10,316 nucleotides of DNA from Bacillota bacterium (GCA_021793745.1 JAJYSD010000017.1:1-10316); one strand, 5' to 3'. Positions 1 to 10,046 are shown, numbered from the stretch's first letter. A program made the numbers and translations. Notes: generated from the letters alone by a model not told the origin.

Positions 1-563
<563 letters not shown>

Positions 564-592
564 CGCATCGCACCTCCCAACTCGATTGCCGT

Positions 593-634
593 AAAAAAAC
601 CCCCGCCCCATGGACCGAAAGCCATAGGGACGGG
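593..634 (-). terminator. Regulated intrinsic terminator of the glyQ T-box leader
   Basis: On the minus strand CCCGTCCC-T-ATGG (634-622) can pair with CCATGGGGCGGG (613-602) around an 8-base loop, CTTTCGGT. This gives a 12-bp stem with one bulged U. A run of seven T follows at 599-593. It lies directly downstream of the T-box sequence, where the terminator of a transcriptional T-box is expected, and ends about 30 bases before the glyQ start. Confidence 0.9.
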
Positions 635-830
635 AGCTTTCCCGCGGTTCCACCCTATTTGGCCGGCATCAGCCGACCCCCTCTTTCACCATCGCGCTCC
701 GGAACGCCCTTCACCGGGTCCGTGGCCGGGCTCGCACCCTCCCCGACTCGCTGATCACGGAGTGACCGGTTACTCCTTTCCGTCATTGCGCGGCCATATT
801 CCCTTGGAAATCAGAGCTCGCTTCGTATTC
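593..830 (-). promoter_or_regulatory. Glycine T-box riboswitch leader of glyQ
   Basis: The leader carries the conserved T-box sequence AGGGTGGAACCGCG on the minus strand (656-643). In this class it pairs with the acceptor end of uncharged tRNA and forms the antiterminator. Further upstream is a stem I-like region with an AGCGAG element followed by a GGGTG loop (roughly 753-730). Then comes GAAGGGCGTTCCGGAG, which resembles the specifier loop context. It contains GGC (708-706) followed by a purine, or GGG one base earlier. Both are glycine codons, which agrees with the glyQ gene downstream. The exact 5' end is inferred from the promoter. The T-box and terminator are clear; the stem I folding and exact specifier codon were judged by eye. 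Confidence 0.92.
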
Positions 831-837
831 AAACTTA

Positions 838-867
838 TATATATCAAACATCCGAACGTCATGTCAA
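838..867 (-). promoter_or_regulatory. Sigma-A type promoter for the glyQ leader
   Basis: On the minus strand a perfect -35 hexamer TTGACA (867-862) is followed after 18 bases by TATATA (843-838). The run TATATATAA allows a neighbouring register for the -10 box. The -35 box overlaps the stop codon of recO, so glyQ transcription starts at the very end of the upstream gene. The start point is predicted near 830. Confidence 0.75.
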
Positions 868-1625
868 CGATCCGACGAGGGGGACCAGCCTTTGCGCAAT
901 TGGTCCAAAAAGGGTCGGGATTTGAAGGCGATGCCCGTATATTCGTCGATAAAGGCGCGCAAAACCTGTTCCAACTGGTCCTTGGTCTCCCCCTTCACCC
1001 GGACTTTCCCGATCCGATCCGGCGTCATCCGCTGTAATAGCCTCAATATGCGGGCTGCGTTCTCCGATAAGGGGATGGTTCGTTCGTCCCGGTGAAGGCA
1101 ATCGGTGCACAAAAAACCGCCCTGACGAACGCTGAAACGTACGGGACGGTCCTTTGATCCACAAAGGGCGCACTTGTCGAGAACGGGTCGGTACCCCGCC
1201 GCTTCCAAAACCCGCAGCTCAAAGATCCGGGACAAGATATCCGGATCGATCCCCTCCTCCAGTTGATCCAGGGTGGAGGAAAGCAGCCGGTACAACACAG
1301 GCAAAGGCTCCATATCCTCCGTCAATCGGTCCAGCAGCTCCACCAGGTAGGCGGCCGTCGCCGTCAAAAAAAGATCCGAGCGAAGGGCGTGATGGGAGGA
1401 GATCAGCTCCCCCTGGGAGAGGGTGCCCATTCCGGAACCGAGAAAACAGAGGTATTGGCCATGGGTGAAAAGTTGGGTCACCGCTCCCAAGCGGCTCCTC
1501 GGCTTTTTGGCCCCTCGGGCCAAGACGGGCAACTTGCCCCGCTCCCGGGTAAAAAGGACGACCACCTTGTGACTCTCCCCGTAATCCCGGGTCCGAATGA
1601 CGATTCCTTCGGTTTTAACCAGCAT
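864..1625 (-). CDS. recO: DNA repair and recombination protein RecO
   Basis: RecO is the cytoplasmic mediator that, with RecR, loads RecA onto SSB-coated single-stranded DNA in the RecF pathway and anneals complementary strands. The 253-residue product has the usual family length. The N-terminal OB-fold begins with MLVKTEGIVIRTRDYGESHK, typical of RecO. A four-cysteine zinc site is present as C152-x2-C155 and C173-x2-C176, followed by the helical C-terminal part. The ATG start follows AGGGGAAGGG at a short distance and matches the usual N-terminus. yqzL ends 14 bases upstream, so the two are probably co-transcribed. The glyQ promoter overlaps the 3' end. The yqzL-recO-glyQ order is conserved in Bacillales and supports the call. 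Confidence 0.96.
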   Translation of the reverse strand: MLVKTEGIVIRTRDYGESHKVVVLFTRERGKLPVLARGAKKPRSRLGAVTQLFTHGQYLCFLGSGMGTLSQGELISSHHALRSDLFLTATAAYLVELLDRLTEDMEPLPVLYRLLSSTLDQLEEGIDPDILSRIFELRVLEAAGYRPVLDKCALCGSKDRPVRFSVRQGGFLCTDCLHRDERTIPLSENAARILRLLQRMTPDRIGKVRVKGETKDQLEQVLRAFIDEYTGIAFKSRPFLDQLRKGWSPSSDR

Positions 1626-1639
1626 GACAAGCCCTTCCC

Positions 1640-1777
1640 CTAATGAACTTCCTCCGTCTCCTGCTCCTCCCGGTCCTCATCGGTAGAGTTGTCCAGATCC
1701 TCGTCGACTCCCTTGTACATCAGGTACGCATCGATACTGCCAGTTACCGCAAAGACATTCCAATAGAGATTGCGCAA
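1640..1777 (-). CDS. yqzL: YqzL family small protein
   Basis: This short reading frame encodes 45 residues, beginning MRNLYWNVFAVTGSIDAYL and ending in a strongly acidic tail rich in Asp and Glu. The pattern W-x2-F-x2-TG-x-I-x-x-YL and the acidic tail fit YqzL, a small protein of unknown function encoded between era and recO in many Bacillales. I chose a TTG start because an in-frame TGA lies nine codons upstream and no ATG or GTG lies between them. It also places Trp at position 6, as I recall for the Bacillus protein. The upstream GGAAAGGATGGG offers only a moderate ribosome binding site. recO starts 14 bases after its stop. The family call is good; the start is inferred. Confidence 0.8.
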   Translation of the reverse strand: MRNLYWNVFAVTGSIDAYLMYKGVDEDLDNSTDEDREEQETEEVH

Positions 1778-1795
1778 CCAGCACCCATCCTTTCC

Positions 1796-1805
1796 CTGAC
1801 GTCAG
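1796..1805. repeat. 10-bp perfect palindrome upstream of yqzL
   Basis: CTGACGTCAG is a perfect inverted repeat ending 18 bases before the yqzL TTG codon, between the terminator-like hairpin and the gene. It could be an operator half-site or chance. No -10 and -35 pair could be placed convincingly around it. The rest of the 1778-2025 gap holds the hairpin at 1897-1938 and no convincing gene. Confidence 0.25.
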
Positions 1806-1896
1806 TGGTGATCATTCTCTCCAATGTTTAGAATGACCGGGGGGCGGAGGAGTATGACATGGAAATATTGCTAGCGGCTGCATCCCGTCCGATCCG

Positions 1897-1938
1897 AAAA
1901 ACCTTGCCGAAAGCGGGAAATGCTGTGGCGCTTCCGGC
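1897..1938 (-). terminator. Probable intrinsic terminator between era and yqzL
   Basis: On the minus strand GCCGGAAGCG (1938-1929) pairs with CGCTTTCGGC (1915-1906) over ten positions, including one G-U pair, with a 13-base loop. AAGG and five T (1901-1897) follow. The T run is short and slightly removed from the stem, so termination may be partial. If it works, it ends the long yqfC-to-era transcript and leaves yqzL-recO needing its own promoter, which I could not identify clearly. TGTCATACT near 1860-1852 is a possible extended -10 without a good -35. Confidence 0.55.
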
Positions 1939-2025
1939 CCGGGTCCGGACGGCCGGGAGCCGAGGCGGATCCCCTTCCCATCCGAAGAACGCGCCGCCAA
2001 GGACACTCGCGTCCATTTGCCCTTC

Positions 2026-4039
<2,014 letters not shown>

Positions 4040-4068
4040 GTCCGAAGGGTTCTCCTTTCACGGCTCCA

Positions 4069-4758
4069 TTACAGCAAAATAAACCCGATGAGTGCGACGA
4101 CGGTGCCTAAAACCGCTCCGATGATGACCGGACTTCTCCGTGTTTTGATCCGCAGCCTCGTCCCTACCAGGAGGGCCGTAAGCAGGTATACCAGAAGGGC
4201 GATGAGCAGATGGCGAATCATCAGGGCGACGGATGTGGCGATGCAGAAGGCGATCGACGTGGTCATGCTGGGTTCCCAATGGGGGCGTCCCAGGCGATGA
4301 AACCAGCTCTTGAGAAGCAGCGTCAGGAAGAAATCGAAAACCAGGATCGCCACCATTTCGATGTTGGGGGGTACGGGGCTCTCTTCAAAATAGGGAAACT
4401 TTAACAGATCGAGATAAGGATAAAAAATGCTTACACCGACCACCACCGCCAAACCGGCGGCGAGGAGAACAGCCCCCGCGGCCACATCCTTGGCCACCTT
4501 GGCCAAGGGATGAAACTCCTTCGTAAACATGTCGACGACCGCTTCCACGACGGTGTTAAAAAGTTCGGCCACCAGCACGAGAACGATCGCGATGAACAAC
4601 AGGAGAACCTCGGTTTTGCTGAGCGGAAGATAAAGGCTCAGCAGCAGAACCCCCAGCGCCGTCAGGTAATGGATCCGCATGTTGCGCTGGGTCACCAGGG
4701 TATATTTTAGTCCTTCCAGCGCAAAGCGAAAACTATGTAGCAGTTTGGTCAGCCACAT
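4069..4758 (-). CDS. dgkA: Undecaprenol/diacylglycerol kinase fused to a degenerate PAP2-like membrane domain
   Basis: Residues 1 to about 118 form a DgkA-type membrane kinase. In Gram-positive bacteria this enzyme phosphorylates undecaprenol for the wall lipid carrier. Visible are the three hydrophobic helices and the conserved AELFNTVVEAVVD (64-76, with Glu65 and Glu72) and HPLAKVAKDVAAGAV (83-97). Residues about 129-229 are a second hydrophobic part resembling a PAP2 phosphatase core: K-x7-RP at 140-149, PSMTTSIAF where PSGHxxxAF is usual, and TR(L)RIKTR where SR-x5-H is usual. Both catalytic histidines appear replaced, by Thr156 and Arg207, so phosphatase activity is doubtful. The ATG follows GGTAGGAG, and ybeY ends 12 bases upstream. 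B. subtilis DgkA has only the first half, about 123 residues. The kinase half is sure; the PAP2 assignment is by motif. Confidence 0.88.
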   Translation of the reverse strand: MWLTKLLHSFRFALEGLKYTLVTQRNMRIHYLTALGVLLLSLYLPLSKTEVLLLFIAIVLVLVAELFNTVVEAVVDMFTKEFHPLAKVAKDVAAGAVLLAAGLAVVVGVSIFYPYLDLLKFPYFEESPVPPNIEMVAILVFDFFLTLLLKSWFHRLGRPHWEPSMTTSIAFCIATSVALMIRHLLIALLVYLLTALLVGTRLRIKTRRSPVIIGAVLGTVVALIGFILL

Positions 4759-4770
4759 GGGCCACCACTC

Positions 4771-5238
4771 CTACCTTTTGAGGCCGACTCGCCCCAAAAT
4801 CTCCTCCTGGCGGGAAAACATCCGGCGCTCTTCCTCTTCCGTTTCATGATCATACCCCAAAAGATGCAAAAAACCGTGGACCGCCAGAAATCCGATTTCC
4901 CGCTCCAGGGAATGGCCGTACATCTCCGCCTGCTTTCGGGCGCGCGGAAAGGAGATGACGATGTCTCCCAGAGGGAGGGGATCATCCCCGGCTCCCTCCA
5001 TCTTCTCCCCCGGCTCCCACTGGGGAAAGGACAGGACATCGGTGGGGCGATCCACCTGACGAAATTCCCGGTTCAACCGGCGGATGCTCTCATCGTCCAC
5101 AATGGTGACCGAAACCTCCGCCGAGGGCAACCCCTCCAGCGCGGCGGCTTCCTCCAGGCTGGGCCGGATCCATCCCAGCACCGTCCGTTCCTCTTCCGCT
5201 ACAGGAATTTGCACTTGAATATCAACCGACAGCCCCAT
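4771..5238 (-). CDS. ybeY: Endoribonuclease YbeY (rRNA maturation factor)
   Basis: YbeY is a metal-dependent single-strand endoribonuclease of UPF0054, involved in 16S rRNA 3'-end processing and ribosome quality control. The metal-binding signature H-x3-H-x5-H is present as HGFLHLLGYDH, with His121, His125 and His131 in a 155-residue protein. The RPTDVLSFP and LGDIVISFPRA blocks are also typical. I placed the start at ATG 5238 because MGLSVDIQ aligns with the family N-terminus and AAAGGA lies 8 bases upstream. ATG 5247, three codons longer, is possible; a still longer in-frame extension upstream overlaps pgpH and lacks family similarity. The gene overlaps the end of pgpH by 17 bases and is followed closely by dgkA, the order also found in B. 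subtilis, where it is called yqfG. Confidence 0.95.
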   Translation of the reverse strand: MGLSVDIQVQIPVAEEERTVLGWIRPSLEEAAALEGLPSAEVSVTIVDDESIRRLNREFRQVDRPTDVLSFPQWEPGEKMEGAGDDPLPLGDIVISFPRARKQAEMYGHSLEREIGFLAVHGFLHLLGYDHETEEEERRMFSRQEEILGRVGLKR

Positions 5239-7369
5239 TTTTGACATCCTTTCCCTTCCCCGATACCTCCTCGGGGTACTCGATCCGGACATGAAAAATG
5301 CCCTGAAGGGTTTCGCACATGGATTGCGCGATCAACTCCAGCTCCTTCATCGTCAAGTCGCAGTCGTTGAATTGACCGTCCTCCAACCGCTCCCGAATCA
5401 CCTTGCGCACGATGGATTCGATCCGCCCCGGTGTCGGACGGGACAAAGAGCGCACAGCCGCTTCAATCCCATCGGCAATGCCTACGATCGCCGCTTCCTT
5501 GAATTGCGCCTTTGGACCGGGATAGCGAAAATCCTCCTCCAACACCTGATTTTCGCCGTTAATCTCCTTCGCCTTGTGATAAAAATATTTGAGCAGGGTC
5601 GTACCGTGATGCTGGGCGGCAATATCCCGAATCGGCTTGGGAATGCGGTGTTCCTCAAGCATCTCCACTCCATCCTTGGGATGGGAGAGAATGATCGTTT
5701 TGCTCAAATGGGGAGAGATCTTGTCGTGGGGGTTTTCCATCTGCATCTGATTCTCGATGTAAAACTGCGGCCTTTTCGTCTTGCCGATATCATGATAATA
5801 CGCCCCCACCCGGGCTAAAAGACCATCCGCGCCGATCGCTTCCGCCGCCGCTTCCGCCAGGTTGGCCACCATGACGGAATGGTGGTAGGTTCCCGGAGCC
5901 TCCACCAGCAGTTTGCGCAATAGGGGATGGTTGGGGTTGGAAAGTTCCAATAAGCGAAGCGGCGAGAGAATGTCGAAGGCGGTTTCAAACAACGACAGGA
6001 AGCCGATGGTCAATACGGCGGACAACAAGCCGGAGAGAAGGCCGAAACCGACCGACTGGAGAAGGAGTCTCAGATCCCCCTCCGCCGACATGAGGAGGTG
6101 AAGGGCGACGATGGCGACCGTTCCGGACAGGGATGCGAACAATCCCGCCCGCAGGATCGATGGACGGTTGCGCACCCCTGCCAGGGACAAGGCTCCTGCC
6201 GTCCCGCTCACCAGGGCGACCAACCCGTAACGATAATCAAAAAGCAGCAGTTGTTCATCGTTGAAGAGAATCCCCGCTGCCAAGCTGAAAAGGACGCCAA
6301 ACCAGATGGCCAAACGGGTATCCAGGAGCAGGGCGATGAGCATGGTCCCAAAGGCGAAGGGGGCGCAATAACCCACCATGGCCCACTCCAAACCCTGCCC
6401 CAGGGATACGACCTTCATCGCCAGCAGGTTGAGGATCACCACCGCCGCCATCATCAACACGTTGCGGTTGTCGTCATGGATTTCCCGATGAAAGCGGTGA
6501 ACAAAGATATAGAGCAGCGCCAGCCAGATCAGAAGAAACAGGGTCAATCCCGCATAAAACCGGTGATTGAGGTTTTGCAGGAGCAAACCCAGCTCTTTCA
6601 ATTTCCGGATATTCTCTTCGGTGACCACCTCTCCGGCGGCAACAATCACGTCCCCCTTTTGGATGACCACGGGTTTGACGCTCTCCCGGGCCGTCTCCCG
6701 CAGGGCATCGGTCAACGCCTGATCGACCACGACGTTGGGAACGATCAGGGTTCGTACCAGTTCCCGAACCGCTTTTCTCGCATCCTTCCGGAGGGGGACG
6801 TCCTTCAACAACTGCTCGGCCTGTTCCCGCTTTTGCACCAGCTGAGCGGGGCGTACGCCCTCGGACAATACCTGTTGCAACACCTTCCGGCTGGCTGAAC
6901 GAACATCCTGGATCTCCTTCTCCGGGATCCCCGCCAAGGCGGTGTAAACCTCATCGGGCATGGCAGGAATCAACGAGCGGAGCCGTTGGACCTTCTCCGC
7001 CTCGGACAAGGAGGATTTTTCCGGTTTTCCCTGGAGCTGATCGAAAACCCGTTCCAACCGTTCCAGTTGCCGGTTGGTGATCTGTTCATCCTGACGGTAT
7101 TGCAGCGGGACGGACTGGGCCGCCTCCTGGCGCGCCTGTTCCGTCGCCTGCTGATCGATCTTGGTCACCGGCGCCACGATCGTCTCCGGGCTGACTGCCC
7201 CCGGCTCGAGATCATACTGTTTCGGCAAAACCGGATTGAGCAACAAAAAATAACTGACAATCCCGATCGCCACATAAAGGGCAAATCGGGCCCATGCGCT
7301 CGAACGCCAGCCGGACGCAAAGGACGATTGCTTCCGCCTGGCGGTGTTTGGCTTTACCTTTGGTTCCAT
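5222..7369 (-). CDS. pgpH: Seven-transmembrane HD-domain phosphodiesterase PgpH (cyclic di-AMP hydrolase)
   Basis: PgpH (YqfF) is a membrane phosphodiesterase that breaks down cyclic di-AMP in Listeria and Bacillus. The 715-residue product has the full family architecture. A first membrane helix lies at about residues 28-45. An external 7TMR-HDED domain follows at about 50-270, with the VIQKGDVIVAAGEVVTEE motif near 235-252. A multi-helix membrane block spans about 271-465, and the cytosolic HD domain spans about 490-650. Metal-binding residues are visible: His496/His497 in TYHHSV, His526-Asp527 in YYHDIGK, His563, His587-His588 in AQHHGTT, and Asp633. ATG 7369 follows AAGGAG by 11 bases and lies 27 bases after phoH. 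Nothing is missing, so it should be active. The neighbourhood matches B. subtilis. Confidence 0.96.
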   Translation of the reverse strand: MEPKVKPNTARRKQSSFASGWRSSAWARFALYVAIGIVSYFLLLNPVLPKQYDLEPGAVSPETIVAPVTKIDQQATEQARQEAAQSVPLQYRQDEQITNRQLERLERVFDQLQGKPEKSSLSEAEKVQRLRSLIPAMPDEVYTALAGIPEKEIQDVRSASRKVLQQVLSEGVRPAQLVQKREQAEQLLKDVPLRKDARKAVRELVRTLIVPNVVVDQALTDALRETARESVKPVVIQKGDVIVAAGEVVTEENIRKLKELGLLLQNLNHRFYAGLTLFLLIWLALLYIFVHRFHREIHDDNRNVLMMAAVVILNLLAMKVVSLGQGLEWAMVGYCAPFAFGTMLIALLLDTRLAIWFGVLFSLAAGILFNDEQLLLFDYRYGLVALVSGTAGALSLAGVRNRPSILRAGLFASLSGTVAIVALHLLMSAEGDLRLLLQSVGFGLLSGLLSAVLTIGFLSLFETAFDILSPLRLLELSNPNHPLLRKLLVEAPGTYHHSVMVANLAEAAAEAIGADGLLARVGAYYHDIGKTKRPQFYIENQMQMENPHDKISPHLSKTIILSHPKDGVEMLEEHRIPKPIRDIAAQHHGTTLLKYFYHKAKEINGENQVLEEDFRYPGPKAQFKEAAIVGIADGIEAAVRSLSRPTPGRIESIVRKVIRERLEDGQFNDCDLTMKELELIAQSMCETLQGIFHVRIEYPEEVSGKGKDVKNGAVG

Positions 7370-7396
7370 CCAGGACTCGACTCCTTGGGCAAACCC

Positions 7397-8356
7397 TTAA
7401 CTGTTTCGGGCATAAGCGTCGATGATTTTCTGGACGAGGGTATGTCGCACCACGTCTTCCTGGGTCAAGTGAATAAAGCGGATTCCCTCGATATCGCGAA
7501 GGATGCGCTCCGCTTCCACAAGACCGGATTTTTTCCCCTTCGGCAGATCCACCTGGGTGACATCACCCGTTACCACCATTTTGGAACCGAAACCCAATCG
7601 GGTGAGGAACATCTTCATCTGTTCCGGCGTGGTATTTTGGGCCTCGTCCAGGATCACAAAGGCATCCTCCAGCGTCCGCCCCCGCATGTAGGCCAGGGGG
7701 GCCACCTCGATGATCCCCTTTTCCATCATTTTCGACACTTGTTCAACGCCGAGCATGTGATAAAGGGCATCGTACAGGGGGCGGAGGTACGGGTCCACCT
7801 TTTCCTGCAGGTCTCCCGGAAGAAAACCAAGGTTTTCCCCGGCTTCCACCGCCGGACGAGTCAGTACGATCCGTTTGATCCGGTGGGATTTGAGCGAAGT
7901 GACGCCCATAGCGACCGCCAAGAAGGTTTTTCCCGTTCCGGCGGGGCCGATGCCGAACACAATGTCCGACTTTTTGATGGCCGATACATAATGGCGCTGC
8001 CCCAGCGTTTTTGCCCGGACGGTTTTCCCCTTGTAGGTGACGCCCACCTTCTCGTTATAGAGCTCCAGGAGTTCATCAGCCAGTCCCTGTTTGGCCAGCC
8101 GGTGGGCATAGATCACATCCCGCTCGGACAGGATCACTCCTTTGCGGACCAGGGCGAGGAGAACGCGAAACAGGTGATGCAAAATTTCCCGTTCCTCCGG
8201 GGAGCCGCTGATCACCACTTCCTCGCCCCGGGTCACGATCTTAGCGGGCGTTTCGGCTTCGATCCGTTTCAAAAACACATCATAAGGTCCAAAGAGGGCC
8301 AGGGCCTCCGCTGCATCACGCAATACGATTTTGGTCGATTCGGACAAAGGACTCAT
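7397..8356 (-). CDS. phoH: PhoH family ATPase
   Basis: PhoH (PhoL or YbeZ-like) is a cytoplasmic P-loop ATPase usually encoded beside ybeY and thought to act with it in RNA metabolism; its exact role is unsettled. The 319-residue product equals the B. subtilis length. An N-terminal KH-like region precedes the Walker A motif GPAGTGKT (137-144). RPAVEAGENLGFLPGD, Walker B VILDEAQ (234-240) and TGDVTQVDLP follow. The ATG at 8356 overlaps the yqfD stop as ATGA, but the AAGGAG ribosome binding site ends only 2 bases before it. The in-frame TTG three codons later (8347) has better spacing and could be the real start. Either choice changes only three residues. The identification is firm. Confidence 0.96.
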   Translation of the reverse strand: MSPLSESTKIVLRDAAEALALFGPYDVFLKRIEAETPAKIVTRGEEVVISGSPEEREILHHLFRVLLALVRKGVILSERDVIYAHRLAKQGLADELLELYNEKVGVTYKGKTVRAKTLGQRHYVSAIKKSDIVFGIGPAGTGKTFLAVAMGVTSLKSHRIKRIVLTRPAVEAGENLGFLPGDLQEKVDPYLRPLYDALYHMLGVEQVSKMMEKGIIEVAPLAYMRGRTLEDAFVILDEAQNTTPEQMKMFLTRLGFGSKMVVTGDVTQVDLPKGKKSGLVEAERILRDIEGIRFIHLTQEDVVRHTLVQKIIDAYARNS

Positions 8357-9543
8357 TCTCCTTGCAAAATCGGTTGAGATATCGCAATATTTTCAATGAC
8401 ATCAAAGTGTACTTTCATATAAACTTTACCATTATCGATACGGGGTTGCAAAACCTTTTCCATCAAAATGCGGCCGTCGGGACCAATTTTCTCCCGTACG
8501 TCAGCCCGGGCCCTCTCCTGCCCCAAACGGATGGCCTCCTGGGGGGTCAGCCGCTGCTTGACCCATCTCATCTCCAGCCGTTCTTCCTCCACCCACCCGA
8601 TGGGGATGCGCCAATTAAACAGATGGAGAACATGCAACCGTTCCACCGTTTCAAATTCCTGAAAGGGAACCGGATACAAAAAGGGCAACCGGAGCATCCG
8701 CGAAGCCACATAGGGATAATAGCCCGTATCGCGATTCCCCGTGTAAACCTTTCTTTTCTGTTCCAGGGGGACCACGATTTGGGAATCGTACCAAACCTCC
8801 CCCCACACCTTTCCCTTGGCGCCCACGATCCGGTCCGAACCAGAACCCTCCTCGGCCCCGTACACACCGGAAACCAGCATCTGCCCCTTTTTCACCATGT
8901 CGTTCACCTGGACTACCGGTTTGCCCTGTTCCACCCGCATGTCATAAATCAGCGCCTTTCGCCGGGCCACCAGGTGAACCGGCCCCGGGGACCGTTCTTG
9001 CTTTTCCTCTATCCCCTCTTTCTCGACGACCGTAATCACCGCACGGGTGCCTTCCATGCGGAAACCCACCCAGGAGGCCTGGGGCAGACGCGCCGACAGC
9101 CGGTGCTGGATCTCTTCGTTTTCCGGAACCCGAAATTTCAACTGTCCGGGAAACACCCCCGCCTCCCGGGCAAACGTCAAGATTTTCGCCTCCGGAATCC
9201 GCTCGTTCCCTTCCACCTCCACTCTCCAGACAAAGGAACTCATCGCCATCAGCAACAATATAAAGAGAAGGATCCCGATCGCAAAAAACTTACGCTTGTA
9301 CATTTTGGAAAGCAAAAAGGGAAGACCCTTCTTGGACAAGATGCGCATCCGGATATCGGTGCGACGGATCATTTTCACCAAACGGTAAAAATCGGGGAGA
9401 AGAACGGTCAACCGGATCCTCTCTTCCTCTAAAAAATGGATATCCCCCAGAACGATCTCCTCTCGCATCGCCTCATTGATGAGCGGAGTAATCCGGGCGC
9501 CCGACAATTCGATGGATACTTTTCCCTTGATAAAATCGAGCAA
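8353..9543 (-). CDS. yqfD: Sporulation protein YqfD
   Basis: YqfD is a membrane protein of sporulating Firmicutes, reported in B. subtilis as part of the mother-cell programme; its biochemical role is not clear. The 396-residue length matches the family (about 398). The layout is a cytosolic N-terminal region (1-85), one membrane helix (about 86-106), a POTRA-like start (VEVEGNERIPEAKI, 108-121) and a long external domain. That domain contains LVARRKALIYDMRVEQGKPVV, with the common VQVNDMVKKGQMLVSG motif (201-216). The start is TTG at 9543, preceded by GGGGGAGAGG with the GGAG core 7 bases away; no better in-frame start is seen. It begins 13 bases after yqfC and ends overlapping phoH by 4 bases, so coupling to phoH is likely. 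Confidence 0.93.
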   Translation of the reverse strand: MLDFIKGKVSIELSGARITPLINEAMREEIVLGDIHFLEEERIRLTVLLPDFYRLVKMIRRTDIRMRILSKKGLPFLLSKMYKRKFFAIGILLFILLLMAMSSFVWRVEVEGNERIPEAKILTFAREAGVFPGQLKFRVPENEEIQHRLSARLPQASWVGFRMEGTRAVITVVEKEGIEEKQERSPGPVHLVARRKALIYDMRVEQGKPVVQVNDMVKKGQMLVSGVYGAEEGSGSDRIVGAKGKVWGEVWYDSQIVVPLEQKRKVYTGNRDTGYYPYVASRMLRLPFLYPVPFQEFETVERLHVLHLFNWRIPIGWVEEERLEMRWVKQRLTPQEAIRLGQERARADVREKIGPDGRILMEKVLQPRIDNGKVYMKVHFDVIENIAISQPILQGE

Positions 9544-9556
9544 CAGTCCTCTCCCC

Positions 9557-9835
9557 CTAATCGACCAACCTCATTTCGACGATGTTTCCCTCAATCCATA
9601 TCTCCTCCGGGAAAATTGAACGAATCACCAGGTTTTCGCCTTGAATCCGAATTTTCCCGCGATCGGCTTTCAGTCGGATTTCGGAATCGCTGAAAAAATC
9701 CACGCCCTGGTGGTTCTCCACGATCAACTGGGAAAATCCGACCATCTGAATGCGGGGAACATTCGCTGTCACATCGGGAGGAAGATCCAACCATTGGATA
9801 AGACGGCGATGAAAATTGACGGTCCCTTTGCGCAT
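9557..9835 (-). CDS. yqfC: Sporulation protein YqfC
   Basis: YqfC is a small sporulation-associated protein always found next to yqfD; function unknown. The 92-residue product matches the family length (about 93). It shows the conserved LDLPPDV, NVPRIQMVG, IVENHQGV, GENLVIRSI and PEEIWIEG blocks in order. A longer in-frame reading begins at 9943, but its Arg-rich extension has no family similarity. I chose ATG 9835 because GGAGGG lies 8 bases before it and the length then fits. No signal peptide or membrane segment is visible. It heads the long gene cluster. No convincing sigma-A or sigma-E promoter was found between 9976 and 9836, although a CATAAT hexamer occurs there. Confidence 0.92.
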   Translation of the reverse strand: MRKGTVNFHRRLIQWLDLPPDVTANVPRIQMVGFSQLIVENHQGVDFFSDSEIRLKADRGKIRIQGENLVIRSIFPEEIWIEGNIVEMRLVD

Positions 9836-9976
9836 GGAACGAGCCCTCCATCTCTTTTTAACCCTTATGCGCCGGCGCCTCCGATTATGATGGACGGGCT
9901 GCATCGGGCCTCCGGAGGGAATGTTTTCTCGGCCGACGATCAAAATAAATCATGCACCGCTTAACCGTTTTCTCCT

Positions 9977-10023
9977 AAAAAAAGCGAAGACCGGACCGCC
10001 TTGAAAGCTCAAGGGGCCCGGTC
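9977..10023 (-). terminator. Intrinsic terminator of the SASP gene
   Basis: On the minus strand GACCGGGCC-CCTTGA (10023-10009) pairs with TCAAGG-CGGTCCGGTC (10004-9989) around the loop GCTT. The stem has about 15 pairs with one G-U pair and one bulged base. After TTCGC comes a run of seven T (9983-9977). It lies shortly after the SASP stop codon and isolates that gene from yqfC. The other strand has no T run, so it works in one direction only. Confidence 0.88.
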
Positions 10024-10046
10024 GAATCGATCCGCCTTGGGGATCA

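Noticed and set aside
1828..2016. 62-codon minus-strand frame between era and yqzL
   Set aside because: No family resemblance, ribosome binding site only 3-4 bases from the ATG, and it spans the terminator-like hairpin; overlapping frames of similar length are equally open.
6986..8377. 463-codon open frame on the plus strand
   Set aside because: It lies opposite pgpH and phoH, both with strong family motifs; its product is His/Gln/Pro-rich and has no recognisable domain, typical of an antisense shadow in GC-rich coding DNA.
8362..9432. 356-codon open frame on the plus strand
   Set aside because: It is antisense to yqfD throughout, with His- and Pro-rich composition and no domain.
9836..9976. 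Promoter for yqfC from the CATAAT hexamer
   Set aside because: No matching -35 for sigma-A or sigma-E at proper spacing could be found, so no promoter is called.
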